Source: Planococcaceae bacterium UBA3370
GTDB taxonomy: Bacteria; Bacillota; Bacilli; Bacillales_A; Planococcaceae
DNA length: 28,325 bases
Direction: 5' to 3'
NCBI GenBank assembly: GCA_002360295.1
Contig: DEQI01000247.1
Location: 1-28,325, forward strand
Below are positions 16,275-24,958 of this stretch, piece by piece. Position numbers and translations under genes: made by a program. Each line of letters starts with the position of its first letter. Position 1 is the first letter of the stretch. The notes under the pieces are model-generated. The model ran no database searches, had not been told where the DNA came from, and saw only the letters and a program-made list of their open reading frames with translations.

Positions 16275-17738
16275 TTATTCTCCCTTTTCTTGTTTTTTTG
16301 CCTCATTCCAGAAGGCATCTAACTCATCTAATGTAAAATCGTTAAATGTTTTGCCACTATTTCTGACCTGCTGTTCGACATAACCAAAGCGACGAGCAAA
16401 TTTTTCATTGGCATGTAACATAGCTTCCTCTGGAGAAATTTTATAAAAACGTGCAATATTAATGAGTGTAAATAATACATCTCCAAATTCGTCTACTCGT
16501 GAACGATCAGATCCGTTCGTTATTTCTTGGCGGAATTCTTGCCACTCTTCTTCAAACTTTTCCCAAGCTTCACTTACATGTGGCCAATCGAAACCGACCG
16601 TAGCTGCTTTCTTCTGATAATTATAAGCTGTTTGTAGCACCGAAGTTGGACGATATTCAGATGTCAACAGCCCACCTTCTACTTCCCCCTTTTCTTCGCG
16701 TTTTATTGCTTCCCAGTTCGTTATAACTCCATCCGCATCCTCTACTGTCACATCACCGAATACATGTGGGTGACGACGGATCATTTTCTCGCTAATAGAT
16801 GCTAACACTTCTTCTAAATTAAAATAACCATTATCCTCACCAATTTGAGCATGCAGGAATACTTGTAATAAAACGTCCCCTAGCTCCTCTATCATGGCAA
16901 AATCATCTTCCGCATCTACTGCGGCTAAAAATTCGTGTGCTTCTTCTAATAAATATTTTTTTAATGATTCATGTGTTTGTTTTTGATCCCAAGGGCAGCC
17001 ATTTGGTCCGCGCAATGTTGCAATAATGCGTCGGAAAGTCGTCCAATCACGAAGCGCCTCCTCATCAGATTCAACAGGTGGTACATAAACCGTTGTTAAA
17101 TTGTTTATTTCAGCCACTCGGTCCAACTCATATAGAGGGACTGTTACTAGCTTTTCTTGTGAAGAACCGGCAGCTGTGACAATCGTTATCGGATAATCAT
17201 CTCGATATTTTTCCATTAACGTTAACTTTACTTCCGATGCACTAAACGAATCATAAACTTGCGCTATTAAAATGTGTTGGCGCATATTCATATCATGCAC
17301 CGACATATTTGTCCCATCAAGTAGCTGGAAGCCTTCAATTGGATCAATTTTTAATGCCCCAAAGATTGGATCCAGGAAGCTTTGCCCTCCTTCTATCCGC
17401 AACTTTATTTTCCCTTCTCGTGATGCAGTAATTAAATGCTGCACCGTTTGCTCCGCTACAAGAGGATGACCTGGCACTGCATACATAATAGGCTCCAGCT
17501 CGACAGCGTCTATTAAACTGTTTGCAATTTCTTCGTAAACAGGCTGAAACGTATCATGTTTTTCATAAATATGATCAAAGCTTAAAAAACGAACCCCTTC
17601 AGCTGCTAAATCAGCAAGTACAGGGTGATCGATTGTCCGAACATATAATTTTGTTGCTGATTTTAATTTTTTATAAACGCCCATTTGCAGCTGATCAAAA
17701 TCTGCCGCCCCCAGGCCAATGACTGTTAATTCATGCAT
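16275..17738 (-). CDS. mazG: Tetrapyrrole-methylase-like/MazG fusion NTP pyrophosphohydrolase (YabN)
   Basis: This 487-residue two-part protein has an N-terminal SAM-dependent methylase-like domain (about residues 1-225, with LTVIGLGAADFDQL and YAVPGHPLVAEQTV). A MazG nucleotide pyrophosphohydrolase part follows (about 235-480). The MazG half-motifs are LLEEAHEFLAAV with EELGDVLLQ, and EEWQEFRQE with DEFGDVLF, which hold the acidic metal ligands. It probably hydrolyses aberrant NTPs to NMPs; the methylase-like part has no known substrate. The ATG at 17738 overlaps the end of yabM by eight bases with a weak AGGAAG site. Order yabM-yabN-rqcP is as in B. subtilis. Confidence 0.95.
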   Translation of the reverse strand: MHELTVIGLGAADFDQLQMGVYKKLKSATKLYVRTIDHPVLADLAAEGVRFLSFDHIYEKHDTFQPVYEEIANSLIDAVELEPIMYAVPGHPLVAEQTVQHLITASREGKIKLRIEGGQSFLDPIFGALKIDPIEGFQLLDGTNMSVHDMNMRQHILIAQVYDSFSASEVKLTLMEKYRDDYPITIVTAAGSSQEKLVTVPLYELDRVAEINNLTTVYVPPVESDEEALRDWTTFRRIIATLRGPNGCPWDQKQTHESLKKYLLEEAHEFLAAVDAEDDFAMIEELGDVLLQVFLHAQIGEDNGYFNLEEVLASISEKMIRRHPHVFGDVTVEDADGVITNWEAIKREEKGEVEGGLLTSEYRPTSVLQTAYNYQKKAATVGFDWPHVSEAWEKFEEEWQEFRQEITNGSDRSRVDEFGDVLFTLINIARFYKISPEEAMLHANEKFARRFGYVEQQVRNSGKTFNDFTLDELDAFWNEAKKQEKGE

Positions 17739-19341
17739 TTTTCTTCCTACTTTCTTTCTTCAACCATAATTGATATAGCGCCATTCTTCGCCCAAATGGT
17801 ATTAAAAACCATTCTTTTTCTTTTAAAACGCGCTTTTTTGCGACAATCGTCATAAATGTAGCAGCACCTACTATAATTAACACGAAGCTCATACTCGCAG
17901 CATAGGTACGTCCGTCGATATAAGGACTCAGTACAATCTCTACTAGTAGCTCCGCAATACGTACAGTAAGCACCATTGCGATACTTGCAAGTGTCACATT
18001 CTTATAAAAAGTAAACGGTGCTAACGTCAGGTTTACAATGCGCTTTACATATACTATTAATAAAATAGCGCTAACAAACAAACCCATATTACTAGCTACC
18101 GCAACACCCATAACACCTATGCTTGGAATAAATAGTATATTACCTAACCATTTTAAACCAAATCCTATTAGTACAAATAGGGCAGGTACCTTTAGTTTAC
18201 TATACCCTTGTAAAATTGCTGTAAAAGTTAAGATAATAGACAACGGGATAATTTGAACGACAAATAGCCTTAATACATTTGATAATTCTTGAGATGTAAA
18301 TAGCATTTCGTTGACATAAGGCATCACAATAACTAACCCGAGTGCTGCAGCTACACCGAATAAAATGGTTGTTCGATAGGTTAATTGGATAAATGGGACA
18401 GCACCACGACCATAGGATTTGGCTTTATGAGCAATTAATGGCACTATAACGAGTGATAAAGAAGAAGCTATGACAATCCCTAGCTGCACTAACGGTTGCC
18501 CTCGATCGTAAATACCTTTTTGTACCATTGCCTCGGCCTTTTCCATTCCATTTTCAACGAGCATCGTATATACAGTAAATGAATCGACTAATTGAAAGGC
18601 CAGTAACATTAAACTACTTAAACTAACACTTATGCTAAAAAGGGTCACTTCTTTTATAATTGGCCATTTCTTAATGGCTATTTTCGAACTACGTAATAAG
18701 GTATTTTTGCGCATATAAAAAATTAAAAGAAGTACACCCGCAATTTCCCCAATGACCGTACCGAGTATCGCCATATTCCCCGCAGCATAAACGGATTGAG
18801 CCGTTGCCATTACAACAACTGTACCTGCTAAAATGACTGTTACACGAATAAGTTGTTCAAATACTTGTGCATAAGCTACCGGCTCCATTACCCCTTTCGA
18901 TTGAAAGACACCCTTTAATAAGGCAAGTGTTGGCATACAAAGTGTCACAAAAGCACCCGTTTGTAGAAGTGGTGTGAGCTTACTATCGCCCATGAGTGAC
19001 GCTAAAGTAGTAGCGCCGAAAAACAATACGCTAAAGAAAATGATTGATAATACAGTTAAAAATGAAAAAATAACACGTGCAATCGCCCGTTTCAACTCCT
19101 CATTTGATGTATCTGCAAGCACCTTCGAAATAGCAACCGCAAAGCCACCTGAAGTCCAAACAACAAAAAACGAAATAAACGGATACACCTGCTGGTACAC
19201 GTAAAACCCTTCATCACCGACTAAGTTTTGAAAAGGCACACGGTATACAGCGCTTAGTATTTTAACGATTAACGCAGCTACGGTTAGTAGTAATGCGCCC
19301 TTCATATATTTTTTCATGCCATAACTTTCTGTAGACATCAT
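17731..19341 (-). CDS. yabM: Polysaccharide flippase family membrane protein (SpoVB/YabM-like)
   Basis: This 536-residue integral membrane protein of the MOP (MATE/MurJ/Wzx) superfamily has about 14 hydrophobic segments across its whole length. It begins KKYMKGALLLTVAALIVKILSAVYRVPFQNLVGDEGF, the typical first helix and periplasmic loop of SpoVB-like flippases. The expected activity is lipid-linked sugar export; the substrate is unknown. The position between spoVT and mazG is that of B. subtilis yabM, a paralogue of spoVB and ytgP/murJ. ATG 19341 or the adjacent ATG fits a GGAAGG site. An extended -10 lies upstream. Confidence 0.9.
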   Translation of the reverse strand: MMSTESYGMKKYMKGALLLTVAALIVKILSAVYRVPFQNLVGDEGFYVYQQVYPFISFFVVWTSGGFAVAISKVLADTSNEELKRAIARVIFSFLTVLSIIFFSVLFFGATTLASLMGDSKLTPLLQTGAFVTLCMPTLALLKGVFQSKGVMEPVAYAQVFEQLIRVTVILAGTVVVMATAQSVYAAGNMAILGTVIGEIAGVLLLIFYMRKNTLLRSSKIAIKKWPIIKEVTLFSISVSLSSLMLLAFQLVDSFTVYTMLVENGMEKAEAMVQKGIYDRGQPLVQLGIVIASSLSLVIVPLIAHKAKSYGRGAVPFIQLTYRTTILFGVAAALGLVIVMPYVNEMLFTSQELSNVLRLFVVQIIPLSIILTFTAILQGYSKLKVPALFVLIGFGLKWLGNILFIPSIGVMGVAVASNMGLFVSAILLIVYVKRIVNLTLAPFTFYKNVTLASIAMVLTVRIAELLVEIVLSPYIDGRTYAASMSFVLIIVGAATFMTIVAKKRVLKEKEWFLIPFGRRMALYQLWLKKESRKKNA

Positions 19342-19371
19342 GTAATCCTTCCTTACTTATACAATGTCATC

Positions 19372-19380
19372 AGTATACCA
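19372..19380 (-). promoter_or_regulatory. Possible extended -10 promoter of yabM-mazG-rqcP
   Basis: On the minus strand TGGTATACT combines the TGN extension with TATACT and lies about 30 bases upstream of the yabM start. No convincing -35 is seen. It lies downstream of the spoVT terminator, where an operon promoter is expected. Confidence 0.4.
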
Positions 19381-19454
19381 CTAAAACACATTGCATAAAA
19401 AAGGAGAAACAACGCATCAAAAATCTTATTTTTGGGAACCCGTAATTCATCACA

Positions 19455-19495
19455 AACAAAAAGACTACCCAGAAATTTTACATTCCAGATAGCCT
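19455..19495 (-). terminator. Intrinsic terminator of spoVT
   Basis: On the minus strand AGGCTATCTGGAA pairs with TTTCTGGGTAGTCT-type sequence, with several G-T pairs, and is followed by TTTTTG. It begins 10 bases after the spoVT stop. Confidence 0.75.
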
Positions 19496-19505
19496 AAAAC
19501 ACCTA

Positions 19506-20042
19506 TTAATGTTGCATTTGTTTTGCTAAAAAGGTCGCACCCATTTCGGCAGACTTTTGCTCAACCTCGCCGATAAAATGTGCTTTAGAAAATAAATAGA
19601 TCGCACCGATGACATCACCATTGCTCAATATCGGAACAATACAGTACGATTTCACTTGCTCGAATTGACCGGGTACAATTTCAAGAGAAGACTCCATCTT
19701 TTCCACTATCACTCCACGCGATTTCAGACAGTCTTCTGCAAAAACAGAGAGCCTTCGATTCACATATTCTTTTTTCGATACTCCCGCTACTGCAATCACT
19801 TCATCACGATCACTTAATAACGCAGGAGTTCCAAAAGTTTCATATATAGATTCGACATATTCTTGTGCAAATTCCCCTAAATCATTAATAGGAGAATATT
19901 TTTTTAAAATAACCTCGCCTTCACGATCTGTGTAAATTTCAAGCGGGTCTCCTTCACGAATTCGCATAGTTCGGCGAATTTCTTTTGGGATAACTACACG
20001 CCCTAAATCATCAATACGTCTAACAATTCCTGTTGCTTTCAT
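19506..20042 (-). CDS. spoVT: Stage V sporulation transcription regulator SpoVT
   Basis: SpoVT is an AbrB-family regulator that adjusts sigma-G-dependent genes in the forespore. The 178-residue protein has the N-terminal swapped-hairpin DNA-binding domain, MKATGIVRRIDDLGRVVIPK through EVILKKY (1-50). A GAF-like C-terminal domain follows (about 55-175) with FAQEYVESIYETFGTPALL and CIVPILSNGDVIGAI. The start ATG has a GAGG site, and a sigma-G-type promoter lies upstream. It stands alone between mfd and yabM, with its own terminator. Confidence 0.97.
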   Translation of the reverse strand: MKATGIVRRIDDLGRVVIPKEIRRTMRIREGDPLEIYTDREGEVILKKYSPINDLGEFAQEYVESIYETFGTPALLSDRDEVIAVAGVSKKEYVNRRLSVFAEDCLKSRGVIVEKMESSLEIVPGQFEQVKSYCIVPILSNGDVIGAIYLFSKAHFIGEVEQKSAEMGATFLAKQMQH

Positions 20043-20083
20043 TATAACTGCCTCACTTTCAAAGAAGTAAAACTACTTTCTTG

Positions 20084-20113
20084 TAGTATGGTGTTAAAAG
20101 GCAAAATGTATGC
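20084..20113 (-). promoter_or_regulatory. Sigma-G-type promoter of spoVT
   Basis: On the minus strand GCATA (20113-20109) and CATACTA (20090-20084) are separated by 18 bp. Both match the sigma-G boxes (gHATR and CATnnTA). The distance to the spoVT start is about 40 bases, and spoVT is a known sigma-G gene in B. subtilis. Confidence 0.7.
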
Positions 20114-20309
20114 AAATAGTATAAATAAAATAATAGTATGCAAAAGGTTGCTTCTTTTTTATAGAGCCTCTTCATAAATTACCTCGAAAAGTAATCTTCT
20201 CTCTGCTTCACGCATAAAATATAGTATTCCCTACTAATTATTCTCTTAAAAATATAACGTCACGAATTTTTAAAAAACAGAAAATTAAAAATAAAAAGGG
20301 GTGCTATTA

Positions 20310-20633
20310 GTGAGAGTAGCAAGTATTGATCGTACACCTGATGCCTATAAACAAAGTCAATTTTATGCTGGTACACATTTATCCCTTTATAAACAGATAA
20401 ATAATCGTGCACAGGTTGTAACTGAGGTGAAAAAAGGCATTTTTACACGTTATTTAGAAAAAGAATCAGGTTTGCGTGATTTATTAACGACATCTTCTAC
20501 AACAGAAAGAGTATTTTTAAAGCAAAGGAATGCGCACCGTGATCGTGAAGAATTGTTACAACGATTAAATTATATAAACGGTGTACATTATAGTATGGCT
20601 AATAAAAGGACATTTTTTGATCGTATTCTCTAG
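20310..20633 (+). CDS. Hypothetical 107-residue protein, plus strand, between spoVT and mfd
   Basis: I do not recognise this protein. It is basic and polar, with no membrane segment, signal peptide or cysteine. The N-terminal part is RVASIDRTPDAYKQSQFYAG, and the C-terminal half (about residues 55-107) looks helical and rich in Arg and Leu (ERVFLKQRNAHRDREELLQR). The longest frame begins at 20301, but GTG 20310 sits six bases after AAGGGGTG and is preferred. It is divergent from spoVT and convergent with mfd, sharing the terminator at 20693-20730. A weak sigma-E-like CATAAAAT lies at 20212-20219. Its stop codon TAG forms the first bases of a short repeat remnant. A spore-related role is only a guess from the neighbours. 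Confidence 0.65.
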   Translation: MRVASIDRTPDAYKQSQFYAGTHLSLYKQINNRAQVVTEVKKGIFTRYLEKESGLRDLLTTSSTTERVFLKQRNAHRDREELLQRLNYINGVHYSMANKRTFFDRIL

Positions 20634-20660
20634 AAAAGCACATGCGCTAGAGCTAGACAC
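20631..20660. repeat. Internally deleted remnant of the dispersed structured repeat
   Basis: TAGAAAAGCACATGCGC followed directly by TAGAGCTAGACAC resembles the two ends of the 126-bp repeat at 24285 (start GAAAAGCGCAGGCGC, end CGGAGCTAGACAT), with the middle missing. It begins at the stop codon of the preceding gene. Confidence 0.55.
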
Positions 20661-20692
20661 TGCTCAAACACTACATTAAATTCTTTCTCTTC

Positions 20693-20730
20693 AAAAAGGC
20701 ATCTGGAAATTTTAATTTTTCCAGATGCCT
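20693..20730. terminator. Intrinsic terminator of mfd, probably also of the plus-strand orphan gene
   Basis: AGGCATCTGGAAA pairs perfectly with TTTCCAGATGCCT around a short A/T loop. T residues follow on both strands (TTTTTG on minus, CATTTTTC on plus). It lies between two convergent genes. Confidence 0.9.
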
Positions 20731-20742
20731 CATTTTTCAGGA

Positions 20743-23700
20743 TTATTTTTTTGCTTCAGCAATGATCGCCATCATATTTTCTAATACATCAAATGGCAGG
20801 TAATTTCCGCAGCGCTTCATATCAATTGTCACGATTAACTTCGTGCCATCCATACTAAAACCAACTGCACGTTCAAACTTCATCGATTCAGAAACAATTT
20901 TGGCACCATCTATTTGTGCTGTACCTTCTTCAGAGAATTGAATGGAAATAATACCTTGTTTTTCCTTAATAGATACTACTCCGGCAGAAAATGCCCATGT
21001 CTTTATACGTGCTATACGCAATAAGCGCTCTGTCTCTACAGGTAGATCCCCGAAACGGTCTTGTAACTCATCGAATATTTCCAGATAATCTTGTTCTTGC
21101 TCCATGGACTTAATGCGCTTGTACATTTGTATTTTTTGATATCCGTCTGGAATATAAGCATCCGGAATGTACGCATCTATATGCAGAATAATTTCGACCT
21201 CTGGCTTTTCTTCCACTTTCTCACCTGTACGTCGCTCTTCTATTGCCTCTTCAAGCATTTGAGAGTATAAATCAAAGCCGACAGAATCGATAAAGCCATG
21301 CTGCTGTGCACCCAGTAAATTTCCGGCCCCACGAATAGATAAATCACGCATCGCAATTTTAAAGCCCGAACCAAGCTCCGTAAATTCTTTAATCGCTTGC
21401 AAGCGTTGTTCTGCGACATCCGTCAGTACTTTATCACGTTGATACATGAAATATGCATACGCCACACGGTTGGAACGCCCAACGCGCCCGCGTAATTGAT
21501 ACAACTGTGACAAGCCCATACGATCTGCATCATGCACGATGAGTGTATTGACATTCGGAATATCAACACCTGTTTCGATAATAGTCGTCGTGACAAGTAC
21601 ATCATATTCTCCTTCTAAAAAGGCCATGATGACTTTTTCTAATTGTGTTTCAGTCATTTTTCCGTGTGCATAGCTAATACGTGCATCTGGCACTAGCATT
21701 TGAATTTCTTCTACACGTCTTGCCATATCTTCAACGCGATTATATAAATAGAACGTTTGCCCACCTCTGGCCATTTCTCGCTCAATGGCTTCACGGACTA
21801 ATGCACCATTATGCTCCATTACATATGTTTGTACAGGGAAACGATTTTGTGGCGGCGTTTCGATTACCGATAAATCCCGAACCCCTACCATCGACATATG
21901 CAAAGTACGCGGAATTGGCGTTGCGGTTAATGTTAGTACATCAATATTCGTTTTTAACTGCTTAATTTTTTCTTTATGCGTTACACCAAAACGTTGCTCT
22001 TCATCGACAATGAGTAACCCTAAATCATGATAAGCAACATCATTCGATAAAATACGGTGTGTGCCAACGACAATATCAATAACACCTGTTCGAAGACCTT
22101 TTAATGTTTCTTCCTGTTGCTTTTTCGAACGGAAACGACTAAGTAATCCCACATTAATTGCATGCTCTTGGAAACGTGCCTGAATCGTTTCATAATGTTG
22201 CTGGGCCAAAATAGTTGTTGGTACTAAAAATGCGACTTGTTTGCCGTCTTGAATTGCTTTAAAGGCTGCTCGAATGGCCACTTCTGTCTTTCCGTACCCC
22301 ACATCACCACATACCAGTCGATCCATTGGGCGTTCACGTTCCATATCACGCTTTACCTCAATAATTGTTCGGAGTTGATCTTCGGTTTCTTCATATGGGA
22401 ATGACTCTTCAAAAGCACGCATTTCATCTGAATCCTCAGAGAAGGCAAACCCTTTTTCAGCCTCTCTTTTGGCGTAAAGCTTGATTAAATCGTCTGCGAT
22501 GTCTTGTACTGCAGAAGATACTTTAGCTTTCGTCTTTTTCCATTCAGTACCACCAAGCTTATGTAACTTCGGCTCTTTGTCTTCTGATGCTACGTATTTT
22601 TGTATTAGATCGATTTGATCAACTGGTACATATAACTTATCATCTGCTCTGTACCGAATGTGTAAGTAGTCCTTATGAGTACCACCTACTTCTAATGTTT
22701 CAATACCGATATATTTACCAATACCATGATGTACGTGTACTACATAATCTCCTGGCTTTATTTCTGAATAACTCTTAATACGTTCAGCATTCGACATCTT
22801 TTGTGGTCTAGTCTTTTTCTTCATCTGTTGCTTGAATAGTTCATCATCCGTTACAACAGCTAGTTTTTGTAAAGGCAATTCAAAACCACTAGTCAACTGT
22901 GTATCCACTAAATATACACCTGGTTTATCTGATATTCCTAATTGCGCGTGTATATTATATTCTTCTAACATTCGCTGTATGGCAATTAGTCGCTCTTGAC
23001 CTTGAGCAGTAAATAACACAGTAAATTTTTCATGTGCCCAACGTTCTAACTCAGATTGCAGTAAGGCGATTTGTCCATGAAACTGTTGCATCGGTTTACA
23101 CGAAAAATTAGTCGTCTTAGAAAAACGAATACCGTTAAATGTTCGCGTAAAGAGCGCTAAATATATTTTTTTCTGGCGAATCATCGATAGCAGTTCTTTA
23201 AATTTAAACGATGGCTTTACATCATGAAGCATTTTCCCTTCTTCAATCAGTGATAAAAACCATTCTGTTTCTTCACGCTCCCAAGCATCCATCACTTCTT
23301 GTATACGCCCTAATTCATCAAAGAAGACGATGCCATCTTGAGCAAAATAATCCCCTAAAAAAGTTTCTTCTTCAAATAATAACGAGCCATATTTCGTTAC
23401 TGAGTCAGGTAAATTACCTTCTTTCAACAAGGCGATATCATGTTGAATATTTTGATAAAGTAGCTCTTGTATTTCTTGTTTTTTTACCTTTTTCAAACTT
23501 TTCGAAAGGGCTGTCTCTAGTCTTTCCGCTAAAGAGCTACGAGCTTCTTTCGTTAAAATAATTTCAGATGCCGGTAAAATACAAATCTCCTGTAGCTTAT
23601 CAATAGATCGCTGATCATCTGCCGAAAACGTTCGAATTGAGTCTATTTCCGTATCGAATAATTCAATTCGAATAGGTGACTCTGCATAAGGCGGATAAAT

Positions 23701-24252
23701 ATCTAAAATACCTCCGCGCATTGCAAACTCACCCGGTGATGTCACCATTTGACTACGATTATACCCCATGGCCACTAGCTGTGTTAGCCATGTTTCACTC
23801 GCTATATCTTCTCCTACTTTCGCTTGTAAAACATTTGATTTCCATTGTTCAATGGGCGTCAACATTTTACGCATACCCGCAATAGGAATAATATAAATGC
23901 CACTTTTTCTATTAGCTAAATGAGCTAACGTCGTTATACGCTGTGCGCGTAATTCAGGTGAAGCAATAGCCATATTGGCCGCTATAAATTCATCCGCCGG
24001 ATAATAGTGAACAAGCTCTTCTCCTAAAAGTGACGTTAAATCATCTACTAGTTTTTGCGCTTGTAATAAATTCGGTGAAAGCACATATAACGGTTTTTTG
24101 ATTTCTTCATATATTGCTTGAAGTAACACTGGTCTCGCGCTACCCGTTAAGCCAGTTACCAGCTGCTGATCATTTGCTTCTGTTGTTGCTATTTGTTGCA
24201 ACAACGCTTTTATATGTTTATCTTGCGAGAATAATTGATGGAAAATATTCAT
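20743..24252 (-). CDS. mfd: Transcription-repair coupling factor Mfd
   Basis: Mfd displaces stalled RNA polymerase at DNA lesions and recruits UvrA. The 1169-residue protein, normal for the family, has UvrB-like N-terminal domains (for example FAMRGGILDIYPPYAESPIRIELF). The polymerase-interaction domain starts near residue 500 with DYVVHVHHGIGKYIGIE. The translocase motor follows: Walker A GDVGYGKTE near 647, DEEQRFG near 747, TATPIPRTLHMSM, and the late motif QLRGRVGRS. A C-terminal TRCF domain follows. ATG 24252 has AGGAGG nine bases upstream. The leader carries two tandem GC-rich repeats only 33 bases before the start. Confidence 0.98.
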   Translation of the reverse strand: MNIFHQLFSQDKHIKALLQQIATTEANDQQLVTGLTGSARPVLLQAIYEEIKKPLYVLSPNLLQAQKLVDDLTSLLGEELVHYYPADEFIAANMAIASPELRAQRITTLAHLANRKSGIYIIPIAGMRKMLTPIEQWKSNVLQAKVGEDIASETWLTQLVAMGYNRSQMVTSPGEFAMRGGILDIYPPYAESPIRIELFDTEIDSIRTFSADDQRSIDKLQEICILPASEIILTKEARSSLAERLETALSKSLKKVKKQEIQELLYQNIQHDIALLKEGNLPDSVTKYGSLLFEEETFLGDYFAQDGIVFFDELGRIQEVMDAWEREETEWFLSLIEEGKMLHDVKPSFKFKELLSMIRQKKIYLALFTRTFNGIRFSKTTNFSCKPMQQFHGQIALLQSELERWAHEKFTVLFTAQGQERLIAIQRMLEEYNIHAQLGISDKPGVYLVDTQLTSGFELPLQKLAVVTDDELFKQQMKKKTRPQKMSNAERIKSYSEIKPGDYVVHVHHGIGKYIGIETLEVGGTHKDYLHIRYRADDKLYVPVDQIDLIQKYVASEDKEPKLHKLGGTEWKKTKAKVSSAVQDIADDLIKLYAKREAEKGFAFSEDSDEMRAFEESFPYEETEDQLRTIIEVKRDMERERPMDRLVCGDVGYGKTEVAIRAAFKAIQDGKQVAFLVPTTILAQQHYETIQARFQEHAINVGLLSRFRSKKQQEETLKGLRTGVIDIVVGTHRILSNDVAYHDLGLLIVDEEQRFGVTHKEKIKQLKTNIDVLTLTATPIPRTLHMSMVGVRDLSVIETPPQNRFPVQTYVMEHNGALVREAIEREMARGGQTFYLYNRVEDMARRVEEIQMLVPDARISYAHGKMTETQLEKVIMAFLEGEYDVLVTTTIIETGVDIPNVNTLIVHDADRMGLSQLYQLRGRVGRSNRVAYAYFMYQRDKVLTDVAEQRLQAIKEFTELGSGFKIAMRDLSIRGAGNLLGAQQHGFIDSVGFDLYSQMLEEAIEERRTGEKVEEKPEVEIILHIDAYIPDAYIPDGYQKIQMYKRIKSMEQEQDYLEIFDELQDRFGDLPVETERLLRIARIKTWAFSAGVVSIKEKQGIISIQFSEEGTAQIDGAKIVSESMKFERAVGFSMDGTKLIVTIDMKRCGNYLPFDVLENMMAIIAEAKK

Positions 24253-24284
24253 AGTAAAAACCTCCTTTCAAAAACCTTTACTTA

Positions 24285-24557
24285 GAAAAGCGCAGGCGCC
24301 CTGATTGCCCCGACATGCGCTGGATGACCTGAATCGAAAGCATCTTTCTCGCTTTCGACCGAGGGGCAGAAGCGACCTCGAGGGGCTGGGCGCCGGAGCT
24401 AGACATATAAGAAAAGCGTAGGCGCCCCGTTTTGCCCCGACATGCGCTGGATGACCCGAATCGAAAGCATCTTTCTCGCTTTCGACCGAGGGGCAGAAGC
24501 GACCTCGAGGGGCTGGGCGCCGGAGCTAGACATATTAGAAAAGCGTAGGCGCTCCAG
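24285..24557. repeat. Tandem structured repeats upstream of mfd (two full copies and a fragment)
   Basis: Copy 1 is 24285-24410 (126 bp), copy 2 is 24411-24537 (127 bp), and a 20-bp fragment begins at 24538. From GCCCCGAC to GAGCTAGACATA the copies differ at about one position. Each holds a perfect 8-bp hairpin TCGAAAGC/GCTTTCGA, a second layer GCCCCG/CGAGGGGC, and outer ends GGCGCC near both termini. So the unit can fold into one nested structure. The repeats are clearly GC-richer than the flanks and carry no reading frame of note. They fill much of the 422-bp gap between fin and mfd; the rest holds the fin terminator. Confidence 0.9.
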
Positions 24558-24575
24558 TACTTTGTAATAAATAGG

Positions 24576-24617
24576 AAAAAGGAGTTGCCTAAACTAATAT
24601 TAGAGACAGCTCCTTTT
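24576..24617 (-). terminator. Intrinsic terminator of fin
   Basis: AAAAAGGAG pairs with CTCCTTTTT, with further inner pairs. The symmetrical A/T flanks could allow function in both directions. It lies 57 bases after the fin stop and before the tandem repeats. Confidence 0.8.
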
Positions 24618-24674
24618 TGCGTTAAGGCTATGCCAACAACGCAAATCCGTATTTACAACATCTATATCGCACTT

Positions 24675-24902
24675 CTATTGCAACCATTTTTTTAATGCGT
24701 AATAATCTGGAAATTGACGTAATGAGTCTTCACAATGCTCACAAATACAGTGCACCGTCGTATGCCCTTGTTCATCCTTTTCCACGTAATCATCTACTTC
24801 TCCCAATTCAAATTGATGAAGCTTTCGAATCGTTTCATCTGCATCAAATGGTAGTGTACCAATCTCTGTTTCACAATGTCTGCAACGGTAACGAACAGGC
24901 AC
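24675..24902 (-). CDS. fin: Anti-sigma-F factor Fin
   Basis: Fin (YabK) binds sigma-F and helps the switch to sigma-G in the forespore. The 75-residue product is a small zinc protein with Cys7 and Cys10 (CRHC) and Cys54 and Cys57 (CEHC), like the B. subtilis protein of 76 residues. The longest frame starts at 24935, but that start has no ribosome site. GTG 24902 lies seven bases after AAGGAGG and gives the N-terminus PVRYRCRHC. It sits 56 bases after pth and upstream of mfd, as in B. subtilis. Confidence 0.92.
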   Translation of the reverse strand: MPVRYRCRHCETEIGTLPFDADETIRKLHQFELGEVDDYVEKDEQGHTTVHCICEHCEDSLRQFPDYYALKKWLQ

Positions 24903-24958
24903 AGCAAGTCCTCCTTTAAATATCAATGTATTCAAAGTATAGACCGCGCATTATTTAT

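Noticed and set aside
23211..23561. 116-residue plus-strand reading frame
   Set aside because: It is antisense to mfd, with no recognisable domain and no supporting signals.
24285..24557. Tandem repeats as a CRISPR array
   Set aside because: The units are about 126 bp, head to tail without spacers, and no cas gene is nearby.
24285..24557. Insertion sequence
   Set aside because: No transposase reading frame exists in or near the repeats; the unit is too short to be autonomous.
24903..24935. Eleven-residue N-terminal extension of Fin
   Set aside because: The AAGGAGG ribosome site lies inside the extension and points to GTG 24902.
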